In this document: in pieces, positions 7,792 to 16,502 of the stretch
How positions within the stretch are numbered: the first letter of the stretch is position 1
How the letters are laid out: every line of letters starts with the position of its first letter
Source of the DNA: Desulfitobacterium chlororespirans DSM 11544
GTDB taxonomy: Bacteria; Bacillota; Desulfitobacteriia; Desulfitobacteriales; Desulfitobacteriaceae
Assembly (NCBI RefSeq): GCF_900143285.1
Contig: NZ_FRDN01000017.1
Span: forward strand, 1-64,000
Reading direction: 5' to 3'
DNA: 64,000 nucleotides
Translations under genes and position numbers: made by a program
The notes under the pieces: model-generated
Seen by the model: the letters and a program-made list of their open reading frames with translations, nothing else
What the model was told of the DNA's origin: nothing
The model's database searches: none

Positions 7792-8054
7792 AGTATTCAA
7801 TAGTTTATACAAAAAAGGCGATTGAGGATATTCCAAAACTAAAGAGTGCTAGATTAGATAAGACGGCACAAGAGCTCATCAGTATATTGCGTGTGAATCC
7901 ATATCAATCTCCGCCGAAATGGGAAAAGCTAAAAGGTGATTTATCCGGGGCTTGTTCCCGCAGAATTAACCATAAGCACCGTCTTGTATACGAAGTAATA
8001 GATGATGCGCATACCGTTAAAATCATCAGTATGTGGTCGCACTATGATATTTGA
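7788..8054 (+). CDS. yoeB: Toxin of the YoeB/Txe family, ribosome-dependent mRNA interferase
   Basis: 88 aa from GTG 7788, coupled to yefM. Residues equivalent to the catalytic set of E. coli YoeB are present: Glu46 in KWEKLKG, Arg65 in HKHRLVY and His85-Tyr86 at the C-terminus (MWSHYDI). It should cleave mRNA in the ribosomal A site when the antitoxin is lost. All catalytic positions are intact, so the toxin is probably active. Confidence 0.88.
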   Translation: MKYSIVYTKKAIEDIPKLKSARLDKTAQELISILRVNPYQSPPKWEKLKGDLSGACSRRINHKHRLVYEVIDDAHTVKIISMWSHYDI

Positions 8055-8121
8055 TATTAAAAAAAATCAAGTCATAATATTGACTAAATCCTGATAAAAG
8101 GTTAAAATTAAATCAAAAGTT

Positions 8122-8145
8122 GGGTGGGCGAAGCCTACCCTTTTT
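8122..8145 (+). terminator. Intrinsic terminator after yoeB
   Basis: GGGTGGGC/GCCTACCC stem with a GAA loop, then TTTTT. A second small GCC-TTCG-GGC hairpin with T7 follows at about 8166-8183. Confidence 0.75.
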
Positions 8146-8216
8146 GAATGGAAATATTATGCAGATGCCTTCGGGCTTTTTTTATTGCACTAAAAAGAGG
8201 GGAAGGGGTTGATATA

Positions 8217-9146
8217 GTGATTTCTGAGCTTCAGAAAGAGCAAACGGTCATTGGTTTTTTTGCCGTTAAAGAAATTATGGAGAAGGAGACGAGAGAAACA
8301 AGGAAAAAGTATTTGGATCTAACCCTGTTGGATGGCAGCGGTCAAATAAACGGTAAGGTGTGGGATATAGCCGATGTCATCCAGGGTGAAATTCCTGGAG
8401 TGGGAGATATCGTGAAAGTGGACGCCCTTGTACAGGAGTATCGCGGTAGTCTACAACTCAAGGTAAACAAATTGCGTAAGGCTACGGACGCAGATTCTTA
8501 TGAGAAACAGAAGATTATTCCGGCAGCTCCGGCTCCAGCAGAACAAATGCTGGAAACAATACTGCGATTTGCTGAAGAAATAGCAGATCAACCGCTCAGG
8601 GCAGCCTGTCTGCACATCATTCATAAATATAAAGGGCAGATCATGACACACCCAGCCGCCAAGACACGACACCACTCTTACAAATCCGGCTGGTTGCAAC
8701 ACGTAACAACGATGCTCTTAGTCGCAGAAAAACTAACGACCATTTATTCCTGTAATAAAGACCTGCTCTATGCCGGTATTATCTTTCATGACATAGGCAA
8801 ACTACAAGAACTAAAATCGGATCAGCTTTGTGTTGGTATCGAGTATTCGACAGTAGGAGAACTGCTCGGCCACATATCCTTGGGATTGGCTGAAATGGAA
8901 ACCGTACCGAACCTGGACAGCCAAAGAAAGCATCTTTTGCAGCACATGATTCTTTCGCATCATGAAAATCCTGAGTGGGGCAGTCCCGTCAAACCTATGT
9001 TTAAGGAAGCGGAGCTATTGCATCTGCTGGATCTAATGGACACACGGATGTTTGACTTCGAAAAGTGCACAAAACCGTTAGAGAAAGGCGCGTTATCGGG
9101 AAAAGTATACGAGCTAGATCGGAAGATATACAATCCTTTGATCTAA
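8217..9146 (+). CDS. yhaM: YhaM-type 3'-5' exoribonuclease (OB fold plus HD domain)
   Basis: The frame is open from 8148, but GAGGGGAAGGGG supports GTG 8217, giving 309 aa, about the family length. An N-terminal OB-fold (YLDLTLLDGSGQINGKVWD) is followed by an HD phosphohydrolase domain with RHHSYKSGWLQHV, the His-Asp pair in FHDIGKL, and SHHENPEWGSPV. YhaM trims RNA from the 3' end in Firmicutes. This copy is on the element and may be an accessory paralogue. It has its own upstream terminators and stands alone. Confidence 0.8.
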   Translation: MISELQKEQTVIGFFAVKEIMEKETRETRKKYLDLTLLDGSGQINGKVWDIADVIQGEIPGVGDIVKVDALVQEYRGSLQLKVNKLRKATDADSYEKQKIIPAAPAPAEQMLETILRFAEEIADQPLRAACLHIIHKYKGQIMTHPAAKTRHHSYKSGWLQHVTTMLLVAEKLTTIYSCNKDLLYAGIIFHDIGKLQELKSDQLCVGIEYSTVGELLGHISLGLAEMETVPNLDSQRKHLLQHMILSHHENPEWGSPVKPMFKEAELLHLLDLMDTRMFDFEKCTKPLEKGALSGKVYELDRKIYNPLI

Positions 9147-9544
9147 CGCTCATTTAAAAAACTTTTTCTGGAAAAAGTAACTTTCCAGCTTCACTAACCT
9201 CTGGACCAGCCGTATAATATAGTTAGCTAAGGGGAACGGGTTTGGTACCTCCCTTTCCCATCACCCAAAGCCGGATCATCTCCAGCGACATACGTGACAT
9301 ACGTGTTGATGGTGGAACGTCAGATCCGATCTGTACGAAAATGTACGGATTTGAAAAGCCCTTATCATAGGGGCTTATTTTTTTTGCTCTACGGATTTTA
9401 TCCTAAATTCCCAGAATTTATAACGAGGTCAATTGGAGAATACTTTAATGTCAATGCCTCGCTGTAAATTCGTTCATCATCAATGTGCTTTAAAGGGACT
9501 TTAGACTTTGGGTGTAGTATAAATTGGTTTATAGGAGGGCTTTT
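9147..9544 (+). other. 398-bp gap: AACGCTCATTT site, possible short transcript and terminator
   Basis: No gene. An AACGCTCATTT variant of the dispersed palindrome lies at 9145-9155. A CTGGAAA/TTTCCAG hairpin lies at about 9168-9188. A TATAAT box (about 9213-9218) precedes ~140 nt with imperfect stems (GGGTTTGGT with ACCCAAAGCC) and a direct repeat ACATACGTG. An intrinsic terminator (AAGCCC/GGGCTT then T8) lies at 9354-9387. This could be a small RNA or leader. It is not one of the four repeated leaders and I do not recognise it. Confidence 0.35.
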
Positions 9545-9982
9545 ATGGGTAAGATTAAAATTACGGGTATCATAAACAACAAGAAATATGCAACGGTGGT
9601 TGATAATTGGTTGATTTGTTATCAAAATAAATGTGGAGTAGGCATACATCGGCCATTGCTAGAGTGTTCGAATTACCCAGGTATATTCGCGCTTGCAGAA
9701 GAGATATTGGTAGGCGGATTGACGCTAAATATCCACAATGATTGGATTTTCCTTCATTGTGGATTTGTGCTTCCTGAATATCGAGGGATGGGGATTTATA
9801 AGGAAATGCTTTTGAGCCTTGCTGACCTTGCAGGAGCGGAGGGGCTAAGCGGTATTTTTACATCGACTTATTCGTTCGAAGCTCCGGCTCTGTATGAACG
9901 CCTTGGATTTATTAAAGGCTCCGTAATGCCTGATTGTCCGAAAGGGAACACGAGCATTGATTATTACAAGTTGATTCAATAA
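9545..9982 (+). CDS. GNAT-family N-acetyltransferase
   Basis: 145 aa from ATG 9545, 6 nt after AGGAGGG. The acetyl-CoA-binding motif is LPEYRGMGIYKEML near residue 78, and the C-terminal FEAPALYERLGF is a typical GNAT motif B. The substrate is unknown. Its stop codon lies next to the left end of an IscB/IsrB-type solo element. Confidence 0.7.
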   Translation: MGKIKITGIINNKKYATVVDNWLICYQNKCGVGIHRPLLECSNYPGIFALAEEILVGGLTLNIHNDWIFLHCGFVLPEYRGMGIYKEMLLSLADLAGAEGLSGIFTSTYSFEAPALYERLGFIKGSVMPDCPKGNTSIDYYKLIQ

Positions 9983-10036
9983 CCCCTGACTAAAGTCAGG
10001 GGCTTGCTCTGGCGGGGTAGGGAAAACAGTTTACAT
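9979..10036 (+). repeat. Solo left end of an IscB/IsrB-type element (5' omega-RNA hairpin)
   Basis: TCAATAACCCC, then hairpin CCCCTGAC/GTCAGGGG with loop TAAA, then GCTTGC, TCTGGCGGGG and GGGAAAACA. This matches the start of the HEARO/omega RNA at 38528-38590 nearly base for base outside the stem, while the stem differs in a paired way. Only the first ~55 bp are present and no protein gene follows, so it is a remnant or solo end. Confidence 0.65.
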
Positions 10037-10104
10037 CGGCAACGGTTCACGATGGTCCAGTCATCATAAAATGTTGGGTGTGAAAAACAAGGAGGGGACC
10101 GCTA

Positions 10105-10590
10105 ATGCTTAACATCATTTCACTCATCATATTTCTCATAGTAATGTTAGGCAATATCAGTTTTTTCGGCGGCAAAATTATCCCGATAGGTGTTCCTGTC
10201 GGGATAACTATTATCGACATTGTGCTGCTCTTGTACAGCTTGAAAAAAGGCTCGCGCATCATATACCTTCAATCGACGGCATTCTGGCTTGGGTTCACAT
10301 GGGGGGCGGGCCTATACATTGCAGCAAGCTGGGGGCAAGGATGGCTGGCACAATCCTTTATTGGCCTACTGACACTTGCCACACCTCTAGCCGCAGTCGC
10401 ACCGTACTTTACGAAAAAGCGGTTTGCGTCAGCACATCCTGGTAGGCACCTTGAATTGAGTAAGACGGAGACGGACTCTTCTTTGTTTCAGCAGTTTAAA
10501 GAGAAAATCAAAAATAAGCAACACGGCCAGCCTAAGCAAGAAATGTTATTGTTTGATCTGGGTGAAGAAGTTCAATATAAAAACAAATGA
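10105..10590 (+). CDS. Membrane protein with a cytoplasmic tail, unknown function
   Basis: 161 aa from ATG 10105 behind AAGGAGGGG. It has four hydrophobic segments (about residues 3-20, 26-46, 54-74 and 78-98), then a basic and polar C-terminal tail of ~60 residues. It starts the gene group leading to the VirD4-like ATPase, so a partner role in DNA transfer is possible but unproven. No family is recognised. Confidence 0.55.
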   Translation: MLNIISLIIFLIVMLGNISFFGGKIIPIGVPVGITIIDIVLLLYSLKKGSRIIYLQSTAFWLGFTWGAGLYIAASWGQGWLAQSFIGLLTLATPLAAVAPYFTKKRFASAHPGRHLELSKTETDSSLFQQFKEKIKNKQHGQPKQEMLLFDLGEEVQYKNK

Positions 10591-10620
10591 GCATTCAAAT
10601 ATTAGAGAGGGGGAAATGAT

Positions 10621-10803
10621 ATGAACGATCAAGAGAAGAAAATTAATTATCTTTTAAAGAAAATCGAAGCGATTCAACGTATCGCGAATCATCATCGAAA
10701 ACTGAAAACAAGCACTCCCAATAGTTGGATGAGAAATGCTAAAGATGCCTGTACTTTAATCTGGGAGCACTGTGAAGTGGCTAATAAGAAACTTAAGGAA
10801 TAG
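10621..10803 (+). CDS. Small basic helical protein, unknown
   Basis: 60 aa from ATG 10621 behind GAGAGGGGG; highly basic and helical. It lies between the membrane protein and the VirD4-like ATPase with short gaps, so probably in the same operon. The function is unknown. Confidence 0.45.
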   Translation: MNDQEKKINYLLKKIEAIQRIANHHRKLKTSTPNSWMRNAKDACTLIWEHCEVANKKLKE

Positions 10804-10826
10804 GAGCGTTAGGCGGGTGAGTCATC

Positions 10827-12503
10827 ATGTCAAGACTTTTGTGGGGAGGGGATGATCCCTTTACCCACACCATCATTGTCGGGCCTACACGTTGCGGAAA
10901 AACCGCAACGTTGATTAAACCGATTATTTACCAAATACTCATGGCAAAAGCAAGAGGATTCCAATGTGGCTTGAGTGTTATTGAACCTAAAGGAGATGTC
11001 GCGCAGTTCACTGCAGACCTGGCACGTGAGCTTGGTATACCGGGGACATATCATTTTGACCCCACTTTGGACAATACTGATATGATAAACCTCATGAAGG
11101 GGCCGGTTGATGATGTAGCAGAAGCGACTATTGCGGTGCTTAAAGGGATGATGAAACAGGATGAATTTTTTGCACTGATGCAAGAACTAACGGCCAGAAA
11201 CTTTATTAAATTGCTTAAATTGAACCATGAAGATAACTTGGATATCATCAGTGTGCTTAGATCACTTCGCAATGACGATATTCTCAAACAAGAGACAACA
11301 AGATTAGAAAAAAGCGGCAAGGACCCTGAATTGCTTGGCTTCTTTGAACATGAAATGAGGGGACGACTGGGAGAGAAATGGAAGGAACTTGCTGTTGGAT
11401 TAAGAGCACAAATCGAAAAACTGGTTTCCAATAGCTATATAAGACGTATTATTACTGGGGATACAGGAATCGATCTGGACCGGCATATGATGGAAGGCGG
11501 CGTACTTGCCGTCAACAGTTGTTTAAAATTTCGCAGCTCTGGAGATGCCTTCGGTCAATTTCTGATGATGCACCTGCAATCAGCCGCGTTTCGACGGCCA
11601 GGAACAGAGCGAACACGGGTACCTCATTTCTTAATTATTGATGAAATGTCGCGTTATATCAATCCGGATATTGAGCGTTTTTTATCTATCGCAGCCGAAT
11701 ATCGAGTCGCTTCTGTATTTGCTGTTCAGTCTTTCGAACAGCTTGCTATTGCATCCGGGAATCTTACAGCTCAAGCCATGAAAACATCTATCCTCACTAA
11801 CTGCCGCAATAAAATCACCTTTGGCGGGATCTCAAGTACCGATGCTTCATTTCTTGCTGAGGAGCTGGGCAAAGACTGGGTGGTAAGAAAAATGGAAACC
11901 TACGATGGGAAAATGATTGCCCATCTTCTACCAGAGAGTTACCGTCAGATAGAACAGGAGGAATATCGTATTCGGCCTACCGATATGCAGGATGGACTTC
12001 CGAGGTTTTACTTTGTTCATAAACTGATTCGAGATGGTCATCCCATGAAACCAGGAATAGCAGTAGGTCAGTTTGTTCCTAACGATTGGCGATATCAAGC
12101 CAGACAACTTATAATCAGCCATCCACCAACTCCTCAACAACGAGGAGTTTTTTCTTTACGAAAAATACTCAAACAATGCGGTCTGAGCATCGCGAACAGA
12201 AAGGAGGAAACAAACGCTCGTTCACACAAGGTAGAACCAATAATTTCGACAGGAGGTGATGAAGTCTCCAAAATCAAAATTCTTGTTAAGACTAAGCCGG
12301 GTTTTATAGAGAGCTGCCAAGAAAATCAAAAAAGAGAAACTGAAACTAAAGAGATGCCGATAGAGCAAGAAATACCGGAAGAACCGATAATTTTAACAGA
12401 AACACAAGAGTTTTTGGAGGAACTTAATAAGCATGCCAAAAAATTGGAGTCCAAAGAATATCGGACTGAGAGCCTGCGTGATATGAATGAAAATTTCATG
12501 TAA
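10827..12503 (+). CDS. VirD4/TraG-like ATPase with TraM-recognition domain (soluble form)
   Basis: 558 aa. Walker A is GPTRCGKT at residues 19-26 and Walker B is HFLIIDEMSRY near residue 270, followed by AAEYRVASVFAVQSFEQL, typical of the TraG/TraD C-terminal (TraM-recognition) group. VirD4 proteins couple relaxosomes to a type IV channel. This one begins only ~18 residues before Walker A and has no N-terminal membrane anchor, so it may rely on a neighbouring membrane protein. The C-terminal ~130 residues are a charged extension. A CAAACGCTCGTT site lies within the gene at 12211-12223. Confidence 0.75.
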   Translation: MSRLLWGGDDPFTHTIIVGPTRCGKTATLIKPIIYQILMAKARGFQCGLSVIEPKGDVAQFTADLARELGIPGTYHFDPTLDNTDMINLMKGPVDDVAEATIAVLKGMMKQDEFFALMQELTARNFIKLLKLNHEDNLDIISVLRSLRNDDILKQETTRLEKSGKDPELLGFFEHEMRGRLGEKWKELAVGLRAQIEKLVSNSYIRRIITGDTGIDLDRHMMEGGVLAVNSCLKFRSSGDAFGQFLMMHLQSAAFRRPGTERTRVPHFLIIDEMSRYINPDIERFLSIAAEYRVASVFAVQSFEQLAIASGNLTAQAMKTSILTNCRNKITFGGISSTDASFLAEELGKDWVVRKMETYDGKMIAHLLPESYRQIEQEEYRIRPTDMQDGLPRFYFVHKLIRDGHPMKPGIAVGQFVPNDWRYQARQLIISHPPTPQQRGVFSLRKILKQCGLSIANRKEETNARSHKVEPIISTGGDEVSKIKILVKTKPGFIESCQENQKRETETKEMPIEQEIPEEPIILTETQEFLEELNKHAKKLESKEYRTESLRDMNENFM

Positions 12504-12559
12504 AAATTTGTAATCGCTTTTTTAACAAAAAGATACAAGCAAGAAAGAAGGAATGAAAA

Positions 12560-13444
12560 ATGGATTTGCTGAAACGTATGATCGAGGGCTATGACCAACA
12601 AAAAGCAATGGATGCCATTAACGAGAAAGATTATTGGCAAGATGTGATTAGGGCAACACAAAACCAGTTAATTATGCAAGAGGAACTCTCCGGAATTGAA
12701 ATTCACGCAGATATTCCTTGTGCGGTTGTCTATATTGGAACGATAAAGGGGCTAATACCTGTTCATGAATTTATAGCCAACCAGAAAAATCATGTTAATA
12801 CTTTGGAAGATCTAAAAGATGAGAAAAAAATGAACAAAAGTTACCAGTTTCTTCGCAGCATGATGGGGCAGAAGATAGCATTTCTGATAAAAGGATATGA
12901 TAGGAAAGAAAACCTCTTCACCGCCAGCCGAAAAGAAGCTCTGGTGGCTATGCAAAAGCTTACGGAAGAAGAGCTGGCCCATAAGGAAAAAACGATGGCC
13001 GTGGTTAGAAATGTCAACCCATATAGAGCTATTGTTGATATTGGTGGTGTCTCTGCCACACTATCTGCTGTCGAATATCAGCATGGATGGACCGATGATA
13101 TCACCGATCACCTACAGGTTGGAGACCACCTGGTTGTTAAGATTATAAACATCGACAAAGAAAAAGGACGAGTGGAGGTAAGCCGCAAGGCTCTGATCCC
13201 TAACCCCTGGGAAAAGATTGATCTAAGAGATAAATGCGAATACTCCTGCGAGATAACCGGGGTAAGGGAAAGAGGATGCTACTTCAGACTGAAAACCCAA
13301 AATGGCTATGTTGATGGCTTTATGCGGCATCCAAGGCATGAGGTATTGAATAGGGGAGATAAAGCCCTAGTCAAAATCCTTAATATAGATAAGGAAAAAC
13401 AGCGGATATTCGGCCTTTACGTGCGCCCTCTTAAAGTCAGTTAA
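12560..13444 (+). CDS. S1-domain RNA-binding protein (three OB/S1-like repeats)
   Basis: 294 aa. Three S1-like units can be traced: residues ~45-125 (IPCAVVYIGTIKGLIPVHEF), ~145-212 (RAIVDIGGVSATLSAVEYQ, then VGDHLVVKIINIDKEKGRVEVS) and ~225-294 (VDGFMRHPRH, then VKILNIDKEKQRIFGL). The repeated VKI-NIDKEK segment marks the strand pattern of ribosomal protein S1. Related proteins occur on Firmicute mobile elements, and the role there is unknown. It follows the VirD4-like gene by 56 nt. Confidence 0.75.
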   Translation: MDLLKRMIEGYDQQKAMDAINEKDYWQDVIRATQNQLIMQEELSGIEIHADIPCAVVYIGTIKGLIPVHEFIANQKNHVNTLEDLKDEKKMNKSYQFLRSMMGQKIAFLIKGYDRKENLFTASRKEALVAMQKLTEEELAHKEKTMAVVRNVNPYRAIVDIGGVSATLSAVEYQHGWTDDITDHLQVGDHLVVKIINIDKEKGRVEVSRKALIPNPWEKIDLRDKCEYSCEITGVRERGCYFRLKTQNGYVDGFMRHPRHEVLNRGDKALVKILNIDKEKQRIFGLYVRPLKVS

Positions 13445-13554
13445 ACTCCTCTCGTTGCTTGTAAAACCAAAAGAGAGGAGGGAGGGAGACGAATAACTTA
13501 ACCGCATTATCAGAGATTAAGTTCTATTGGACAAGAATTCCCTCAAACGAGCGT

Positions 13555-14265
13555 TTGATTGACCGTTCTTTTGTATCTCCAGATACAGAGAAACGGCTTT
13601 TTTATTTATTAGACAAGTTAGGAATCATGTTTGGGGGCCAAATTCAGGGATATCAAATTCTTCATCACGCACCGCGGACATCCCGGAAAATATTAGCGCG
13701 GCTTAAAGAGGAAAGGAAGGTGGTTGAGCATCGGTTAGTCATCGGAAACAAACAGTATAATATGTATACCTTGGGACCAATTGGTGCATTAAAAATCAAT
13801 GCGCGTTACCATCAAGATTACTGGATGTATTACAGTGATAGTGAGACGATTCAAAAACTAATGGTCGTTGATCTCTATATCCGCATGGAGGATTTTTTAT
13901 CAGCTGAACTCAAAATCTATGCTGCTGATAGCCCCTACCTCTATACCTTTTTACACGGGGATAAGGAGTATCAGATCGGGGTAATATGGGATAATATAGA
14001 ATCGTTTATTGAATTGTACCGCTGGAGACTGCCTCAAGAACGCGTCATACTTATGTGTCAATCAGTGAATATGGTCAATGATTTGGCTAAATACTTAACA
14101 GATGATGTCCCGATTCGAATTATTGGCCGGGACACAGTTAAACAGGATCTCATTTTTCACCGATTGGAACACGGGAAATGGGTTCTGGATATCCCCGATA
14201 AAATAATAAAAACCAAGAAAGATAATCTTAAAGTTGTGAGAGATCAAAAAGTTTTATTACCTTAA
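13555..14265 (+). CDS. Replication-relaxation/MobC-like winged-helix protein
   Basis: 236 aa as drawn from TTG 13555. The N-terminal winged helix (TEKRLFYLLDKLGIMFGGQ, then TSRKILARLKEERKVVEH) resembles that of the 4206 protein, and the rest is alpha/beta. The start is uncertain: the frame stays open upstream to at least 13483 and the best ribosome site (GAGAGGAGGGAGGGAG, 13473-13488) is too far from TTG 13555, yet no standard start lies between. A CAAACGAGCGTTTG palindrome spans 13544-13557 at the TTG. A terminator follows. Confidence 0.5.
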   Translation: MIDRSFVSPDTEKRLFYLLDKLGIMFGGQIQGYQILHHAPRTSRKILARLKEERKVVEHRLVIGNKQYNMYTLGPIGALKINARYHQDYWMYYSDSETIQKLMVVDLYIRMEDFLSAELKIYAADSPYLYTFLHGDKEYQIGVIWDNIESFIELYRWRLPQERVILMCQSVNMVNDLAKYLTDDVPIRIIGRDTVKQDLIFHRLEHGKWVLDIPDKIIKTKKDNLKVVRDQKVLLP

Positions 14266-14273
14266 TGAATGTT

Positions 14274-14309
14274 AAAGCTGAGCAGATTTATTTTGCTCAG
14301 CTTTTTTTG
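14274..14309 (+). terminator. Intrinsic terminator closing the VirD4/S1 operon
   Basis: AAAGCTGAGCA paired with TGCTCAGCTTT, then a T run. An almost identical terminator with the same flanks (AATGTTAAAGCTGAGCAG) precedes leader copy 2 at 19832. Confidence 0.85.
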
Positions 14310-14361
14310 TTTTTAAGGGCCGCTTCTTCCCAAAGTTGAGGGTAGATGCTATAATAAAAGT

Positions 14362-14603
14362 AATTATAGTATTTCATCGCTTGAACCACCCTGCATAGCA
14401 TTGTGGAGGAAGCCGCTTCAAAGAGAGAATGGATTGACAAGCAGTCTCTCAACCCCCCCTTGAACCACCCTGACCGATCGCATAAGAAAGAGGTCATTGC
14501 GGAAGAAGGGACACCGAATTTAGATACTCCATTGTTGGGTATGAAAAAGAGAATATAAAAGGGACTCGTATTGCCAAAATTAGGTATACGAGTCCCTTTT
14601 TTT
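14362..14603 (+). ncRNA. Repeated structured leader RNA, copy 1 (recT operon)
   Basis: The promoter is an extended -10, TGCTATAAT (14347-14355). The RNA contains a CTATAAT/ATTATAG inverted repeat, hairpin I (GAACCACCCTG at 14383-14393, GTGGAGGAAG at 14403-14412), a spacer, hairpin II (GAACCACCCTG at 14462-14472, GCGGAAGAAGG from 14499) and an intrinsic terminator (GGGACTCGTAT/ATACGAGTCCC, T7, 14561-14603). Three further copies occur at 19919, 28556 and 35741, each before a long operon. I do not recognise the family. Confidence 0.75.
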
Positions 14604-14625
14604 ATATAAAAAGGCTAAAGCCAAA

Positions 14626-14654
14626 AAAGCACGTTTATTTACCGTGCTTTTTTT
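14626..14654 (+). terminator. Second terminator-like hairpin between leader copy 1 and recT
   Basis: AAAGCACG/CGTGCTTT with an AT-rich loop, then more T. The recT ribosome site begins ~15 nt later, leaving no space for a promoter, so recT transcription must pass both hairpins. Confidence 0.7.
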
Positions 14655-14686
14655 GTGCTTAAGGCCAAAAAAGGGAGGAATTTATT

Positions 14687-15793
14687 ATGAGTAACAGCAC
14701 AGCACTTAACATTGTTAGGGAGGAGCATGCTCCTGCACCAAACAAATTGGTGACAGCATTAAGCCCACAGGACAAAGCTACAATCATGTCCCTTTGTATG
14801 CCAAAGAATGCAAACGACTCAGAATTGGCACTGTACCTCTACCGTTGCAAAGAACAAGGTTTCGATCCATTGTCTGGAGAACTTGTTCTCCAAAAACGGC
14901 ATAACAGCGATGGAACAGTTGCCTTAAACTTCATCACAACCAGGGATGCATTGTTAAAAAAAGCTGAGCAGAATCCAAATTACAATGGAATAAACTCCGG
15001 CGTAGTAAAAGAAGGCGATTTCTTTGAGGTGGATACCGAAAAGAGTATTGTCAAGCACAAATTTGGCACCAATCGTAAGAAGATTATCGCCGCTTGGGCT
15101 ATTGTTTATCATAAGTCACGGCTGCCGGTTATTGCTGTCGTAGATTTTGATGAATATTTCTATGCTCTCAGCAAGTCTCCGGTGTGGCAGAAGATGCCGT
15201 CGGCAATGATTCAAAAGGTTGCTGAAGTGGCAGCTCTTCGTCGTCAGTTTCCGATTCTCGGGTTAGGAGTTTATACAGCTGAGGAGATGCAAATGGAGGA
15301 AAGCGAAGCTCCACAAGATAACCCTAAACAGCAGACTGAAGGAGCTAAAGTCGATCCCAAAAGAAGAGAGAATAATATCATAAGTGTTGTAGAGGGAGAA
15401 GTCATCGAAGTAGGATCAACGCATGAGAAGGAGGCTCCTATTGCAGAAGAGCAGCCAGCATGTGAAAGCAGTCCGGAACCCGAAAACAAAGTCGAAGATG
15501 TTCAAGCTGTCCAGGAGAACCCCGTACAGGCCGTGCAGGAACAAAACTCGGAAACCGAAAAAGGCGTGTTCCAGCTCCTTGAATTACATGTTGGTAAGTC
15601 GGGAATAGGAACTCCCTTTGCAAGAATAGTTTGCCAAGAGCCTGGTATAAAAACCCAAAAACCTATTATTCTTCTGGCTAAAGGTGAGGAAGGGATAGTT
15701 GAGGCAGCTCAATTAAAAGAGGGATGCAGATTTAAAGCTGACATAACTGAAGAAATGGGATACCTCATGGTACAAAAAATCACCGTTCTCTAA
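14687..15793 (+). CDS. recT: RecT/Bet-family single-strand annealing protein
   Basis: 368 aa from ATG 14687 behind AAGGGAGGA. Residues ~25-200 match the phage recombination protein Bet/RecT group (YLYRCKEQGFDPLSGELVLQK, NFITTRDALLKKAEQNP, AVVDFDEYFYAL). A long acidic, Gln-rich linker leads to a C-terminal ~75-residue OB-like domain (LLELHVGKSGIGTPFARIV). The family anneals complementary single strands and is usually paired with an exonuclease; the Cas4-like nuclease at 18160 in the same operon is the natural partner, and SSB lies between. It is the first gene behind leader copy 1. Confidence 0.82.
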   Translation: MSNSTALNIVREEHAPAPNKLVTALSPQDKATIMSLCMPKNANDSELALYLYRCKEQGFDPLSGELVLQKRHNSDGTVALNFITTRDALLKKAEQNPNYNGINSGVVKEGDFFEVDTEKSIVKHKFGTNRKKIIAAWAIVYHKSRLPVIAVVDFDEYFYALSKSPVWQKMPSAMIQKVAEVAALRRQFPILGLGVYTAEEMQMEESEAPQDNPKQQTEGAKVDPKRRENNIISVVEGEVIEVGSTHEKEAPIAEEQPACESSPEPENKVEDVQAVQENPVQAVQEQNSETEKGVFQLLELHVGKSGIGTPFARIVCQEPGIKTQKPIILLAKGEEGIVEAAQLKEGCRFKADITEEMGYLMVQKITVL

Positions 15794-15807
15794 GGAGGTA
15801 TGTACTG

Positions 15808-16449
15808 ATGTTACCCTCAATTATGGAAGTAGCTTTGCAGCACGAATTAAAATCAGCAGAGTTGGATGACCGTTCAAAAAGAAAGAAAAGAAGCGTAAAA
15901 GACGTACGCTTCAAATGCCCATTTTGTAAAGCGACAGATCATCCGAAATTCAAAGATAAATATTATCTTTCGCTTAACACAGAAGATAATGTTTTCCAGT
16001 GCTGGTTTTGTGGTGAATCAGGCGGTGTACTTAAGTTCATTGCACTTCTTGAAAACAAGTCTATAGAAGAAGTTAAGCAAGAGCTTTTTCATAAGGGGAA
16101 CAATAGGGTGCAACGCAAATTACACCCAGCCGAAAAACTCACACCGAGCCAGCTCCAATCCATGGGTTTCTTAACGAAAAACTGGAAGAAACCATCGCCC
16201 AGAGATTTGGATTGGATCTGGTCTGAATGGTTGTTATGCGTTGAACAAGAAAAAAGAATGGGATATATGTTCTTCCTGGAAGCAAATACGTCTGAGCAAA
16301 TCCTTGTAGTTATACATGAGTATGCTTGCAAGCTAAGCGTAAATCCTGAAGATTTGCTGATAGAGTTTTCTCAAGCGAAATTTGCTAATAAAAAGAAACC
16401 CAAATGGGCCGAATTAGCAGAAGAGTGGCTAGAAGAAGTTACTTTATAG
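15808..16449 (+). CDS. CHC2-type zinc-binding protein (primase-like zinc domain)
   Basis: 213 aa. Residues ~35-85 carry CPFCKATDHPKF and VFQCWFCGESGG followed by VLKFIALLENKSIEEV, the four-Cys pattern and helix of DnaG-type zinc-binding domains. There is no TOPRIM or helicase domain, so it is not a complete primase; it may recognise initiation sites for another polymerase. It sits between recT and ssb with 15-nt spacing. Confidence 0.7.
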   Translation: MLPSIMEVALQHELKSAELDDRSKRKKRSVKDVRFKCPFCKATDHPKFKDKYYLSLNTEDNVFQCWFCGESGGVLKFIALLENKSIEEVKQELFHKGNNRVQRKLHPAEKLTPSQLQSMGFLTKNWKKPSPRDLDWIWSEWLLCVEQEKRMGYMFFLEANTSEQILVVIHEYACKLSVNPEDLLIEFSQAKFANKKKPKWAELAEEWLEEVTL

Positions 16450-16502
16450 ATGACCTGTAAGCCCTGACCCCTGTGGCAGGCTGGGAAAAAGGAGAAATTA
16501 AG

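Noticed and set aside
14383-14472. Resemblance of AGGGTGG on the minus strand to the T-box antiterminator sequence
   Set aside because: The strand is wrong relative to promoter, terminator and genes, and no specifier stem is visible.
14297-14497. Minus-strand frame in leader copy 1, partly conserved in copy 2
   Set aside because: The equivalent frame is broken by a stop in copy 4 and is absent in copy 3. Conservation is explained by the RNA structure on the plus strand.
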